A stretch of 64,000 nucleotides of DNA. Source: an uncultured Caryophanales bacterium (GTDB lineage: Bacteria; Bacillota_I; Bacilli_A; RFN20; CAG-826). The stretch spans positions 173,081 to 237,080 of the forward strand of contig CAMKPL010000001.1 in NCBI GenBank assembly GCA_946414655.1, in the 5' to 3' direction. Numbering within the stretch: the first letter of the stretch is position 1; every line of letters begins with the position of its first letter. The translations under genes were made by a program, and so were the position numbers. The notes beneath the pieces are model-generated. The model searched no databases. It saw nothing but the letters and a program-made list of their open reading frames with translations, and was not told where the DNA came from. This document shows positions 45,174 through 53,863 of this stretch, one piece after another.

Positions 45174-45690
45174 AATTTTTTAATTCCTCTTTTGTAACTT
45201 CATTATTATTTAATCTCTTTAAAAATGTCTTAGCGTTACAAAATCCAAGATGTAATTTATCGCAAACCATAGCCCTCTTGTTGCTGCTATCAGGTTGTCC
45301 AATCAAACCAAGATCGTGTAAATCCGACATTGTTAAAGTTCCACTATTTTTGTCTTTTTCAACATAAACTTGTTCAAATGCTTCTAGGATTTCTTTTATA
45401 TTCCCTTCGGCCACTCCTATTTTGCCATTTTTAATTGAATTTTCTTTTTTAATAAATACATGTTTAAGATTTGAAATGCTTTTTGACAGCTCATCCCTAA
45501 TCTTTTTGCCAGGAAAATCTGGATCAGTTAATACATAAATATCTTGTTTTGTAGTTTTAAGGTATTCGATTGTATTTTTATCTAGCGCTGAACCGTTTGT
45601 AATAACAAATTCAGCGTCAATATACGAAGAAAGAAACTCAACATCACTCTTTCCTTCAACAACGATAATTCCATTAATTATTTTTTTCAT
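45163..45690 (-). CDS. rnmV: Ribonuclease M5
   Basis: TOPRIM nuclease that matures 5S rRNA. The catalytic Glu lies in IIVVEGKSDVEFL and the DxD pair in YVLTDPDFPGKKIR. The C-terminal region GVAEGNIKEILEAFEQV matches the family. The 175-residue length is typical. It overlaps tatD (ATGA) upstream and ksgA downstream. Confidence 0.95.
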   Translation of the reverse strand: MKKIINGIIVVEGKSDVEFLSSYIDAEFVITNGSALDKNTIEYLKTTKQDIYVLTDPDFPGKKIRDELSKSISNLKHVFIKKENSIKNGKIGVAEGNIKEILEAFEQVYVEKDKNSGTLTMSDLHDLGLIGQPDSSNKRAMVCDKLHLGFCNAKTFLKRLNNNEVTKEELKNYVR

Positions 45691-46448
45691 CTAAAAACTC
45701 GATTGAAATTTTTTGTGCTTTGCTTATCAACTTCTTCTACACTAATACCTTTAACTTCAGCAATTTTGTTTCTCACAAGATAAAGATATTTCGAATGATT
45801 TTGTTTTCCGCGGTAAGGGTCAGGCGCCAAATATGGAGCATCAGTTTCTAAAACATAATCGTTTGGACCAATTGATTCTAAGACTTCTCGTGGTCTACGA
45901 GCGTTTTTGAACGTTAGTGTTCCGCCAAACCCGAGAACAAATCCAAGTTTAATAAAGAGCTGGGCCATTTCTGGTGATCCACCATAACAATGCATAACAC
46001 CACCTTTTTTAACAGGATGATTTTTTAATATTTGATAGCAATCTTCATAAGCATCTCGACAATGAATTGAGACTGGTTTGTTTAGTTTATTTGCAAGATC
46101 GATTTGTTTAATAAAGAACTCTTTTTGCTGTTCCTGAACATCTTTTTCTTTGTCCCAATAGTAATCCAAACCAATTTCACCAATTGCTAAAACTTCCTTG
46201 TTTTGAGCCATTTTTTCTATTGAGTCCAAATCACTCTTTTTCATGCGCTTAACATCCGATGGGTGAATTCCGACAGCAGCAAAACACTCATGATATTTTT
46301 TTGCGATTTCACAGGCAATTCTCGAAGATTTTTCATCGTAACCAACAACTAAAAATTCAGCAATTCCTGCACATTTTCCAAGGTTTATGTATTCTTCTGC
46401 ATTATTTACAAACGCGGAATCATTAATATGACAATGGGAATCAATCAT
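45687..46448 (-). CDS. tatD: TatD-family metal-dependent DNase
   Basis: TIM-barrel hydrolase starting MIDSHCHINDSAF (metal ligands HxH). It continues with AIGEIGLDYYW, PVSIHCRDAYED, VMHCYGGSPEMA and the terminal ETDAPYLAP. From the ATG at 46448 it has 253 residues, the normal size. It starts two bases after the mnmE stop. The family has 3'-5' DNase activity, and the cellular role is DNA quality control. Confidence 0.95.
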   Translation of the reverse strand: MIDSHCHINDSAFVNNAEEYINLGKCAGIAEFLVVGYDEKSSRIACEIAKKYHECFAAVGIHPSDVKRMKKSDLDSIEKMAQNKEVLAIGEIGLDYYWDKEKDVQEQQKEFFIKQIDLANKLNKPVSIHCRDAYEDCYQILKNHPVKKGGVMHCYGGSPEMAQLFIKLGFVLGFGGTLTFKNARRPREVLESIGPNDYVLETDAPYLAPDPYRGKQNHSKYLYLVRNKIAEVKGISVEEVDKQSTKNFNRVFR

Positions 46449-46449
46449 T

Positions 46450-47760
46450 TTATTTACCAACACAAAAGCGAGAAAAAATTTCGTTAGTTAAATCATTCTT
46501 ATTGCTTTCACCCAATAGATCAAGTGAGAAGTTATAGGCAATCATCAAACTTGCCGAAATCAAATCACTTGGTTCGTCTGCTTTTGCATCACGAATAGCA
46601 ATATCAATATGACTAACAATTTGTTTTAGTAATCCGATTTGTCTTGCGTTTGTAAAGGATGGGCGCACACTTACCTCGTCAAGTTCTAACATTTTGATCA
46701 TTCCATCTAAGAGTGGTTTGATATCGTGTTTGATTGCAGAAACATAGATGCTATGTCCATCTTGAACTTTCAAAATATCGGACTTATTAAATACTATTAG
46801 GTGTTTTTTATCTTTGATAAGATCAAACAAATGGTTGTCTATCCCTGTTTCATCTACGACAAAAAGAACTAGATCAGATTTATTAATAATTTCTTTAGCT
46901 TTATTGATTCCAATTTGCTCGATTTTGTCATCTGATTCATGAAGTCCTGCTGTGTCATATAAATAAACAGGAACCCCATTTAAGTTGAATTTTCCTTCAA
47001 CAACATCTCTAGTTGTTCCTGCGATATCGGTAACAATAGCTTTCTCTTCGTTAATCAATGCGTTAAGCAAAGAAGATTTGCCGACATTTGGCTTACCAAC
47101 AATAGCAACTTTTACACCATCTAAATAAACACGATTTCTTTCACCAGTGTTAATTAAATCAGCTAAATCAGACTTTATTTGAGAACATACAGAAATAACT
47201 TCTATCTTACTAATTTCAGCGATGTCTTCATATTCTGGATAATCAATATTAACTTCGATTTTTGCCAGCAATTCCCCAATTTTTTCACGAATTGGAAGGA
47301 AAATTTTTGATGTTTCACCGGATAAAGCAAACATCGACATTTCCTTGGCTTCTTCGCTTGTAGCATTAATCATATCGTTAATGCCTTCGGCTTGAATTAA
47401 ATCAATTTTTCCGTTCAAGTAAGCTCTTGATGAGAACTCACCGTTAACGGCCATTCTGGCACCTTTTTGAATAAGGATGGTAATGATTTGATTAACGATT
47501 AACATTGAGCCGTGGCACATAATCTCCACCGAATTTTCGCCAGTAAATGAATGCGGGGCAACATATGTAATCAAAACAACTTGATCAATATTTTTCACAC
47601 CGTCTTTAAGAAAACCGAAATGAACTTCTCTTTTTTTACAATTTGTTAAATCTTTGCTAAATACTTTCGAAACAACTTGAAAACAATCGTCTCCAGAAAG
47701 GCGAATAATTGATAATGCGCTCTTCATTGGCGCGCTAGCGAGTGCAACGATTGTTTCCAT
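46450..47760 (-). CDS. mnmE: MnmE, tRNA-modification GTPase
   Basis: With MnmG it makes the 5-carboxymethylaminomethyl group at wobble U34. The N-terminal tetrahydrofolate domain has ALSIIRLSG. The GTPase shows G1 GKPNVGKSS, G3 DTAG and G4 NKSD. The essential C-terminal CxGK ends the protein as FCVGK. The 436-residue length is normal. mnmG, often the next gene, is not in this window. It follows jag by 32 bases. Confidence 0.97.
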   Translation of the reverse strand: METIVALASAPMKSALSIIRLSGDDCFQVVSKVFSKDLTNCKKREVHFGFLKDGVKNIDQVVLITYVAPHSFTGENSVEIMCHGSMLIVNQIITILIQKGARMAVNGEFSSRAYLNGKIDLIQAEGINDMINATSEEAKEMSMFALSGETSKIFLPIREKIGELLAKIEVNIDYPEYEDIAEISKIEVISVCSQIKSDLADLINTGERNRVYLDGVKVAIVGKPNVGKSSLLNALINEEKAIVTDIAGTTRDVVEGKFNLNGVPVYLYDTAGLHESDDKIEQIGINKAKEIINKSDLVLFVVDETGIDNHLFDLIKDKKHLIVFNKSDILKVQDGHSIYVSAIKHDIKPLLDGMIKMLELDEVSVRPSFTNARQIGLLKQIVSHIDIAIRDAKADEPSDLISASLMIAYNFSLDLLGESNKNDLTNEIFSRFCVGK

Positions 47761-47792
47761 AATCTAAGAAAAATAGAGATTATTAATCTCTA

Positions 47793-48392
47793 TTAATCAA
47801 CGTATTTAATTGTGACAGCACGTCGATGTCCTTCTCCGGAAGATTCTGTCTTAATATGAGAGAATTCTGAGAGGGCATTGTGAACAATGCGTCTTTCATC
47901 GGAAGGCATTGGATCAAGAGTTACATCAACTTTGGTCTTTTGAACTTCTTTTGCAGCTTTGCGCGCAAGGAATGCGACGCGAGAATATTTGGAGTTTTTA
48001 TAATCACCAATATCAAGAAGAATTCTGAATCTGTGATGGAATTTACCAGAAACAGCTAAACGAACAAGTTCGTTAAGTGCTTGTAATGTAACACCGTTCT
48101 TTCCAATAATAATTGGATTATGATCAGTATCAACCTCGATGCGAATAATATCATCTTCTAATGAAGCTTTTGTTTTAATTTCGCCAACTCCAAGTGATTC
48201 TAATACATCTTTGATGTATGATTGGCTATATTCGATTGCATCAGTTAATTCGTAAACTTCTATTTCAGCTTTTTTACGAAGTCCTTTTTTCTCGTCTAAA
48301 ACACGGAAAATAACTTCATCAGCCGGAATACCGAGTTCTTCACTTGCTAATGCAACTGCTTCATCAACTGTTTTAGCAGTATAGTTTTTCAT
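47793..48392 (-). CDS. jag: Jag/KhpB RNA-binding protein
   Basis: A 199-residue protein with a Jag-N domain (KTVDEAVALASEELGIPADEV), a KH-II domain (HNPIIIGKNGVTLQALNELVRLAV) and an R3H domain ending SSGEGHRRAVTIKYV. It binds small RNAs with KhpA and affects division and cell-wall synthesis. It lies in the standard place after yidC. Confidence 0.96.
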   Translation of the reverse strand: MKNYTAKTVDEAVALASEELGIPADEVIFRVLDEKKGLRKKAEIEVYELTDAIEYSQSYIKDVLESLGVGEIKTKASLEDDIIRIEVDTDHNPIIIGKNGVTLQALNELVRLAVSGKFHHRFRILLDIGDYKNSKYSRVAFLARKAAKEVQKTKVDVTLDPMPSDERRIVHNALSEFSHIKTESSGEGHRRAVTIKYVD

Positions 48393-48401
48393 ATTTTTCT
48401 C

Positions 48402-49940
48402 CTATTTACGCTTTCTTGAGAAAATAGCGTTTGTAATGAGGGATTGTGCTAATGAAACAAGAGCACCGACAAACCAGTAGAATCCCATTGCTGCTGGAAG
48501 TGTGAATCCCATAAAGATAATCATGATTAACATGACCCATGAAACAATATTCATTGTTCTGTTTTGTTGTTGTTGTGCTGGGTTTTTACCTAAGCGTGCA
48601 ACTTTCTTAGCTTTAGCTTTTTGGATCCATTGTGGAACTTTCATCGCCATGAACTGAGCAACAGCCATGAGTAAGAATAAAACTAAAGCAGTCCACCAAC
48701 CTCCTGACCATACTGGATTAACTTTAGTTAAAGCATCCCAGACAGATGTAGAGAGATTGAGTCCTAAGAATGATCCTGTAGAAAGGACTGCGTTACCAGT
48801 CATGGCTCCCCACACACCAATAAAGATTGGGAATTGGATAACTAAAACCAATAACGAAGACAAAGGATTAACTTTGTGTTTTTTGTAAAGAGCCATTTGC
48901 TCTTGAGCTAATCTTTGTTTTTGAGCTGGATTGGTGTTCGAGTTTGGATATTTAGCTTGAATTTTTGCTAATTCTGGTTGAAGTTGAGTCATTTTTTGTT
49001 GAGTCATTGTTGATTTAAATGACACTAAGAAAATGAATAATCTCACAATAATTGTAGCAAATAGCAAAGCTAAAATTTGAGGAACACCATTCGAAAAGTT
49101 TGCTGGGTTATGACCGGCAAAACCATATGCAATGGCATCAACTAAACAAGAAACTGGATAAACGATGAGACCTTCAATGACAGCGCCTCCGCGTGACCAG
49201 GCATATCCCCAGTTTTTCGCATCAACTTTAATTGAAATCTTATCTTGTCCATAGGCGCCATAATTTCCATCAACGCTTGTAATACAAGCGCGTGAATTGT
49301 TAATGGTAGTTTCAAGTGTTGATTTGTAAATCTTTATAAAATCAGCATTTGCCACATGTTCAATACCGTCTTCGAGCGCAATTTCTCTATTCATGCGATC
49401 GAATATTGTCCATAAAGCATCAACATCCTTGCCTTTTTTGGTTTCTGTACCAAAATATTTCAAATATCCGTAATCAGTTAAAATTCTTTCAACTTTGACT
49501 CTGTCAAGGTGATCAAAATAACCCTCGCTAACATTTGTTGTTTCAATGGTTTTTGCATAAGTAACGGCTTCGCCAAGAACAACACGGTCTAGATGTGCGA
49601 AATAGTTTGCACCTGGAATAACTAGATTAGCTTTTTTAGCGGCTTCAATAACTGAGCTTAGTTGATTTGATTTAGTGTACTTTTCACCATCTTGTTCGAC
49701 AAGTTGCCAAACATCTATTCCATCAACTTTTGTTACGACAGGATAAGTATACTTTTCTTCATTTTTAGCAGCGTTTGCCTCCGCTTCGCTATCAAAATAG
49801 CGGGAAACACCTGGTTCAACGGCAAAGAGCAGTCTAGATTTCTCTTTTACTGAGCAAAAGTTTGCGGTACAACCAGATAAAACAATCGCCCCTAAAGCAA
49901 TAGCAAACGAAACTAGTCCTAATTTGTGTACTTTTTTCAC
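48402..49940 (-). CDS. yidC: YidC/Oxa1 membrane insertase with large external domain
   Basis: The N-terminus MKKVHKLGLVSFAIALGAIVLSGC is a lipoprotein signal with lipobox LSGC (Cys24), as in Gram-positive YidC. About 210 extra residues (25-235) follow before the five-TM insertase core. The core has the conserved Arg in IIVRLFIFLVSFKS, the cytoplasmic coiled loop (MTQQKMTQLQPELAKIQAKY) and a basic tail. Gram-positive YidC is usually 250-280 residues; this one is 512. The external domain has no recognised motif and differs from the Gram-negative P1 domain in being behind a lipobox. Confidence 0.93.
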   Translation of the reverse strand: MKKVHKLGLVSFAIALGAIVLSGCTANFCSVKEKSRLLFAVEPGVSRYFDSEAEANAAKNEEKYTYPVVTKVDGIDVWQLVEQDGEKYTKSNQLSSVIEAAKKANLVIPGANYFAHLDRVVLGEAVTYAKTIETTNVSEGYFDHLDRVKVERILTDYGYLKYFGTETKKGKDVDALWTIFDRMNREIALEDGIEHVANADFIKIYKSTLETTINNSRACITSVDGNYGAYGQDKISIKVDAKNWGYAWSRGGAVIEGLIVYPVSCLVDAIAYGFAGHNPANFSNGVPQILALLFATIIVRLFIFLVSFKSTMTQQKMTQLQPELAKIQAKYPNSNTNPAQKQRLAQEQMALYKKHKVNPLSSLLVLVIQFPIFIGVWGAMTGNAVLSTGSFLGLNLSTSVWDALTKVNPVWSGGWWTALVLFLLMAVAQFMAMKVPQWIQKAKAKKVARLGKNPAQQQQNRTMNIVSWVMLIMIIFMGFTLPAAMGFYWFVGALVSLAQSLITNAIFSRKRK

Positions 49941-49944
49941 GTTT

Positions 49945-50268
49945 TTACCCTACTTTTTTAATTACGTCAACGACATCGGCTAGTGTTTTTTGATAATTTT
50001 TGATGTCGTAGGTCTTTCTAGCTATAAAGACAATCTCGTATGGAATTGTCATATCACATGATGCGCCAATCGCAGCACGTATCTGACGTTTCATGCGGTT
50101 GCGCATCACAGCGTTACCACTTTTCTTTGGGATTGAAATCCCAAATCTAGAAAGAGGTGTAGTAACTTTCACATAGTAAGCATTAAACGAGTCATTACGA
50201 ATTAGAGATCCTTCATTAATGATTTTTTGGAACTCTTCATATTTTTTAACCCGATTAACTACTTTCAT
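49945..50268 (-). CDS. rnpA: Ribonuclease P protein component
   Basis: A 107-residue protein subunit of RNase P. The RNA-binding motif is RNRMKRQIRAAI, preceded by RFGISIPKKSGNAV. It lies between rpmH and yidC, the universal order at Firmicutes origins. Confidence 0.97.
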   Translation of the reverse strand: MKVVNRVKKYEEFQKIINEGSLIRNDSFNAYYVKVTTPLSRFGISIPKKSGNAVMRNRMKRQIRAAIGASCDMTIPYEIVFIARKTYDIKNYQKTLADVVDVIKKVG

Positions 50269-50276
50269 TCAAAAAA

Positions 50277-50411
50277 TTAAGCGGTTAATTTCGCTCTTCC
50301 TTTTCTGCGACGAGCAGCTAAAACTTTGCGACCATTTTTAGTGGCCATTCTTTGACGGAATCCATGGACATTACGTCTATGGGTCTTACTTGGTTGGAAT
50401 GTTCTTTTCAT
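50277..50411 (-). CDS. rpmH: Ribosomal protein L34
   Basis: The 44-residue L34 begins [22 protein letters not shown] and ends [14 protein letters not shown] precedes the ATG at 50411; the track start 48 bases upstream lies in the leader. A full-consensus promoter drives the operon. A hairpin (GTGTTC-AAAAC-GAACAC) sits in the leader right before the ribosome site. Confidence 0.98.
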   Translation of the reverse strand: MKRTFQPSKTHRRNVHGFRQRMATKNGRKVLAARRRKGRAKLTA

Positions 50412-50450
50412 AAATTGTCTCCTTGTGTTCGTTTTGAACACGCGAGCAAA

Positions 50451-50479
50451 ATTATACATACATACACGCGAACTGTCAA
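50451..50479 (-). promoter_or_regulatory. Full-consensus promoter of the rpmH operon
   Basis: TTGACA, exactly 17 bases, TATAAT on the minus strand: a perfect housekeeping sigma-factor promoter. It fires away from the origin into rpmH-rnpA-yidC-jag-mnmE and beyond. Confidence 0.92.
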
Positions 50480-50886
50480 AATAAATTATTTTGTTTTCGT
50501 ATCAAAAAACAGGACATTTTTACTAATTTTTAAGAAACTACACAATTTTCCACAATTTAGCTAAAATTTAGACAATGCACAACTTTCTTTATCCACAGAA
50601 ATATTTTTATTCACATCCGGTGGGAAAATCTAGTTTGCTTTTGTTGAAACATAAAAATTATTTCGATTTTATCGTATCTTTTTAATTTTATGTATTGTTA
50701 ATATGTTTTGCCATTCTTTTACTTTTCACAAGTTAGGTATGTATAACTATCAACACCGAATTTAAATTTTAAAAAAGTTGTGGAAAACTATAAAAAATTA
50801 TGTGTTTATCGATATTATTTTTGTTGTAAATCTGTGGAAAACTTTCTATTCCCTATTTTTCTATTTAATTTTTATATGCGCGAGTA
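50480..50886. other. Replication origin region oriC, rpmH-dnaA side
   Basis: This gene-free, very AT-rich stretch lies between divergent rpmH and dnaA. It holds one perfect DnaA box TTATCCACA (50589-50597). Three one-mismatch boxes of the same variant are also present: TTTTCCACA at 50546 and its complement TGTGGAAAA at 50779 and 50833. AT-rich tracts at about 50640-50760 and 50840-50880 could unwind. Three CTATT units (CTATTCCCTATTTTTCTATT) directly follow the last box. No tRNA or small gene was found in it. Confidence 0.85.
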
Positions 50887-50892
50887 TATAAT
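50887..50892 (+). promoter_or_regulatory. -10 box of dnaA
   Basis: TATAAT within GTATATAATTTTG, 23 bases before the dnaA ATG. GAGGAAGA serves as ribosome site. The nearest TTTTCCACA-type DnaA box is 45 bases upstream, which would allow autoregulation. Confidence 0.6.
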
Positions 50893-50915
50893 TTTGACTA
50901 AACGAGGAAGATGAT

Positions 50916-52262
50916 ATGCCTGAAACTATAACTGAACTTTCAAACTTATGGGCAAAGATCAAATCTCTCCTTGAAGAACGAATTGGTGATCCGCGTGTTT
51001 CTGACGTTTTTCTAGGCAAAACTCGCATTTATTCGTTTGAAAACGACGTTATTATTGTCTCAACTGAGACAGATTTAGCAGCAATGATTTTGGGGTCAAA
51101 ATACCAAAATTTAGCCGATCAAGTCGCAAAAGAAGTCGTTGGAAAAGCAGTAAAGGTAAGTTTTGCACATAGCGAGAGTTTGAAGAAAACAGCTTCTCCG
51201 GTTGAAGAAACCCCACAATACTTCAAAAATGTAAGCATTAATCCTACATTAACGTTTGATAATTTTGTGAGTGGTCCATCCAACTTGGAAGCTAAACAAG
51301 CCGGAATATTTGTTGCAAATAATCTTGGCAAATCTTTTAACCCATTATTTATGTATTCTGATCCTGGTCTTGGCAAAACACACTTGCTGCATGCAATTGC
51401 TAACGAGATCAAAGATCACAACCCAAGCAAGAGATGTCTGTACTGTGAAGCAAACGATTTTATCGAACAGTACGTTACTTTTGTTAAGGATGTAAACTCA
51501 CTATCGAATTTTATTAAAAGTTACGATGTTCTCTTAATTGATGATATTCAATATCTTGCCACAAAAGAAAGAACATCAGAATTCTTCTTCAATATCTTCA
51601 ATCATTTCTTAAACCAGGGAAAACAAGTTGTCATCACAAGTGACCGTCATCCTCAAGATCTCAAGGGATTTGAAGAAAGATTGAAATCAAGATTCGTTCA
51701 AGGTTTAACCGTTTCTATCGGTCAACCTGATGTTCAAACTTGTATCAACATTATTAAATCAAAGATTAATAATGGACCAGTTTCTTTAGATGCTTTTGAT
51801 CCACGCGTGATCGAATTCATTGCTGAAAAATTCTCCAAGAACATTCGCGATATTGATCAAGCTCTAAACAAACTTCTTTATTACACTCAATTCTATCGCC
51901 CAACAAAACACATCACGTTTGAAGCAGCGATGGAAGCGTTGCAATCTCTTGTTAATGTAAAGGATGCGAAAGCAAAGCTTTCCGAACAAAGAATCATTGC
52001 AACAGTGGCAGATTATTATAACCTGATGCCTTCTCAACTAACCGGTCCAAGTCGACAAGCCGATATTGCATTAGCTCGTCACATTGCGATGTATTTGATT
52101 CGCGTTATGCTCGATACTCCATTCACTAAAATCGGTTATATCTTCGGCGGCAAAGATCATTCCACAGTTATGAACGGTGTAACAAAAGTGGAAAAAACGT
52201 TAAAAACAAATACCGCCTTACAACAGGCTGTAAACGAGATTAAAGCCAATCTAAAAGCTTAA
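50916..52262 (+). CDS. dnaA: Chromosomal replication initiator DnaA
   Basis: 448 residues with all four domains. Domain I is the N-terminal 80 residues; domain II is short. Domain III (AAA+) starts near residue 110 with TFDNFVSGPSN, Walker A DPGLGKTHLLHA and Walker B VLLIDDIQYL. Domain IV carries the DnaA-box-binding signature ADIALARHIAMYLIR and GGKDHSTVMNG. It binds boxes on both sides of its own gene. Confidence 0.99.
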   Translation: MPETITELSNLWAKIKSLLEERIGDPRVSDVFLGKTRIYSFENDVIIVSTETDLAAMILGSKYQNLADQVAKEVVGKAVKVSFAHSESLKKTASPVEETPQYFKNVSINPTLTFDNFVSGPSNLEAKQAGIFVANNLGKSFNPLFMYSDPGLGKTHLLHAIANEIKDHNPSKRCLYCEANDFIEQYVTFVKDVNSLSNFIKSYDVLLIDDIQYLATKERTSEFFFNIFNHFLNQGKQVVITSDRHPQDLKGFEERLKSRFVQGLTVSIGQPDVQTCINIIKSKINNGPVSLDAFDPRVIEFIAEKFSKNIRDIDQALNKLLYYTQFYRPTKHITFEAAMEALQSLVNVKDAKAKLSEQRIIATVADYYNLMPSQLTGPSRQADIALARHIAMYLIRVMLDTPFTKIGYIFGGKDHSTVMNGVTKVEKTLKTNTALQQAVNEIKANLKA

Positions 52263-52407
52263 ATCTTATATTAATTATGTGCGCGCGAGAAAATGTGTGT
52301 TAAAATATTCATAATAAAAGAGACTTATCCACAGTTTCCACCGTACTTATAATTACTAATATTTAATAAGTAAATAAAAGTAGATTAATTATATAAGGAG
52401 ATTATAT
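52263..52407. other. dnaA-dnaN intergenic region with a DnaA box
   Basis: The 145-base gap contains a perfect TTATCCACA (52325-52333) followed at once by the half-box GTTTCCACC. AT-rich DNA comes next, with a seven-base inverted repeat (TACTTAT / ATAAGTA). In bipartite Firmicutes origins the unwinding element lies in this gap. The dnaN promoter must also be here, but I could not pick it with confidence. Confidence 0.7.
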
Positions 52408-53526
52408 ATGCGTTGCGTAATTGAAAAAGAACAATTTATTAAAGGATTGACAATGGTGAGTAAAGCTATTCCACAAAAAGCTGAACTCCCAATTCTTTCT
52501 AACGTTAAATTAGATTTATGTGAAAAAGGTTTAGTTTTAACCGGATCCGACAACAACATCATTATTTCAACCGTGGTTCCTTACATGGTTGATGACAAAG
52601 AAATTATTCGTAATGCTCAATTCGGTGAAACTTGCGTCCAATGCAAACTAGTTCTTGAAGTTGTTCGCCACATGGAAGACGAATACGTTACATTAGAACT
52701 TGTGGATAACTCAATTCTAAAAATTGAAGACTCTCGTGCTAACTTTAAATTGAACTCCATTAGAGCAGAAGAATATCCACAAATTGACCTATCTGTGGCA
52801 AACGGCTTTATAGAGGTCAAAGCAAATGATATCAAGGATTTAGTTGACCAAACATCTTTTGCGGCTTCTATGAAGGAAACAAGGCCGATTTTGACTGCAA
52901 TTAACCTTGATGCAGAGGGTGGAAAACTCACTGCGACTGCAACAGACACCGCTCGACTTGCTCGTAAGTCTGTAACGATTGATTCTGATGCTCATTTTGT
53001 GGCTAATATTCCAGCCAAAAAGATGATTGATATTGTCCGTAGTTTTGAATCAGAAGAAGTTGTTAATGTCGCTGTTAGCGACAACAAAGCGATTTTTAAG
53101 TTTGGAAGAACCACAATCTCAACCCGTTTAATCAACGGTGAATATCCAAACACAAAACACATTGTTCCGAAGGTTTTTAACTACTTCCTTGAAGTCAATG
53201 CTCGTGAATTTTTAGCATCAATGGAACGTGTTTCTCTTTTAAGCGCTGACCACGATGGTGTTATTAAACTTATCTTAGATGAAGATGAGGCTGAAATGAT
53301 ATCTAGAAGCTCACTTGTTGGTTCAGCTAACGAAAAACTTTCAATGTTTAAGTTCTCAGGTGACCATCTTGAAATCAGCTTCCGCGCTTCATTTGTGGCC
53401 GATGCAATCCGTGCCAACAAATCGGAAGATGTCACGATTGCCTTCATCGGCGAAATGAAGCCATTTGTTGTCCGAAATGACAAAGATGACTCCATTGATA
53501 TGTTAGTCACTCCATTGCGTGCTTAA
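52408..53526 (+). CDS. dnaN: DNA polymerase III beta subunit (sliding clamp)
   Basis: A 372-residue three-domain clamp. Typical features are MRCVIEKEQFIKGLTMVSKAIP, ILSNVKLDL, the central TATDTARLARKSV block and the C-terminal DMLVTPLRA. AAGGAG lies before the ATG. It follows dnaA directly, as at most bacterial origins, and ends at an intrinsic terminator. Confidence 0.98.
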   Translation: MRCVIEKEQFIKGLTMVSKAIPQKAELPILSNVKLDLCEKGLVLTGSDNNIIISTVVPYMVDDKEIIRNAQFGETCVQCKLVLEVVRHMEDEYVTLELVDNSILKIEDSRANFKLNSIRAEEYPQIDLSVANGFIEVKANDIKDLVDQTSFAASMKETRPILTAINLDAEGGKLTATATDTARLARKSVTIDSDAHFVANIPAKKMIDIVRSFESEEVVNVAVSDNKAIFKFGRTTISTRLINGEYPNTKHIVPKVFNYFLEVNAREFLASMERVSLLSADHDGVIKLILDEDEAEMISRSSLVGSANEKLSMFKFSGDHLEISFRASFVADAIRANKSEDVTIAFIGEMKPFVVRNDKDDSIDMLVTPLRA

Positions 53527-53565
53527 AACACTGAAAAATCGCACATTCTAAACATATGCATTATT

Positions 53566-53592
53566 AAGGGAATTATTTATTCCCTTTTTATT
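53566..53592 (+). terminator. dnaN terminator
   Basis: AAGGGAAT and ATTCCCTT pair around TATTT and are followed by TTTTTATTTT. Confidence 0.85.
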
Positions 53593-53599
53593 TTATATA

Positions 53600-53608
53600 T
53601 GATAAAAT
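53600..53608 (+). promoter_or_regulatory. Extended -10 promoter for yaaA-recF-gyrBA
   Basis: TGATAAAAT, an extended -10, lies 30 bases before the yaaA start and just after the dnaN terminator. GAGGA occurs in the leader but 18 bases from the ATG. Confidence 0.6.
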
Positions 53609-53638
53609 GTTCATCGAGGATTAAAAAGTCGCTTTTTT

Positions 53639-53863
53639 ATGAAACAAAAAAGAGTTCAAATTAAGATCAATACCGAATACATCACTCTCGGCCAATTTCT
53701 AAAATTTGCTAATGTGGTTGATTCTGGAAGTGAAGCAAAATTCTATCTCGCAACTCACGAAATCTTAATTAACAAAGAACTCGATAATCGTCGTGGTAGA
53801 AAACTTCGTCCTGGTGATATTGTGGAAACAGAAAACGAGACTTATGAAATTATCTCCAAATGA
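53639..53863 (+). CDS. yaaA: S4-domain RNA-binding protein YaaA
   Basis: A 74-residue S4-like protein (IKINTEYITLGQFLKFANVVDSGSEAKFYL, then NRRGRKLRPGDIVE), the small RNA-binding protein found between dnaN and recF in Firmicutes. No good Shine-Dalgarno is next to the ATG. Its stop overlaps the recF start as ATGA. This yaaA is unrelated to the E. coli gene of the same name. Confidence 0.93.
   Translation: MKQKRVQIKINTEYITLGQFLKFANVVDSGSEAKFYLATHEILINKELDNRRGRKLRPGDIVETENETYEIISK

Noticed and set aside
50352-50564. Plus-strand ORF of 70 codons over rpmH and its promoter
   Set aside because: It is a shadow of rpmH and the oriC edge, has no ribosome site, and runs through a perfect promoter on the other strand.
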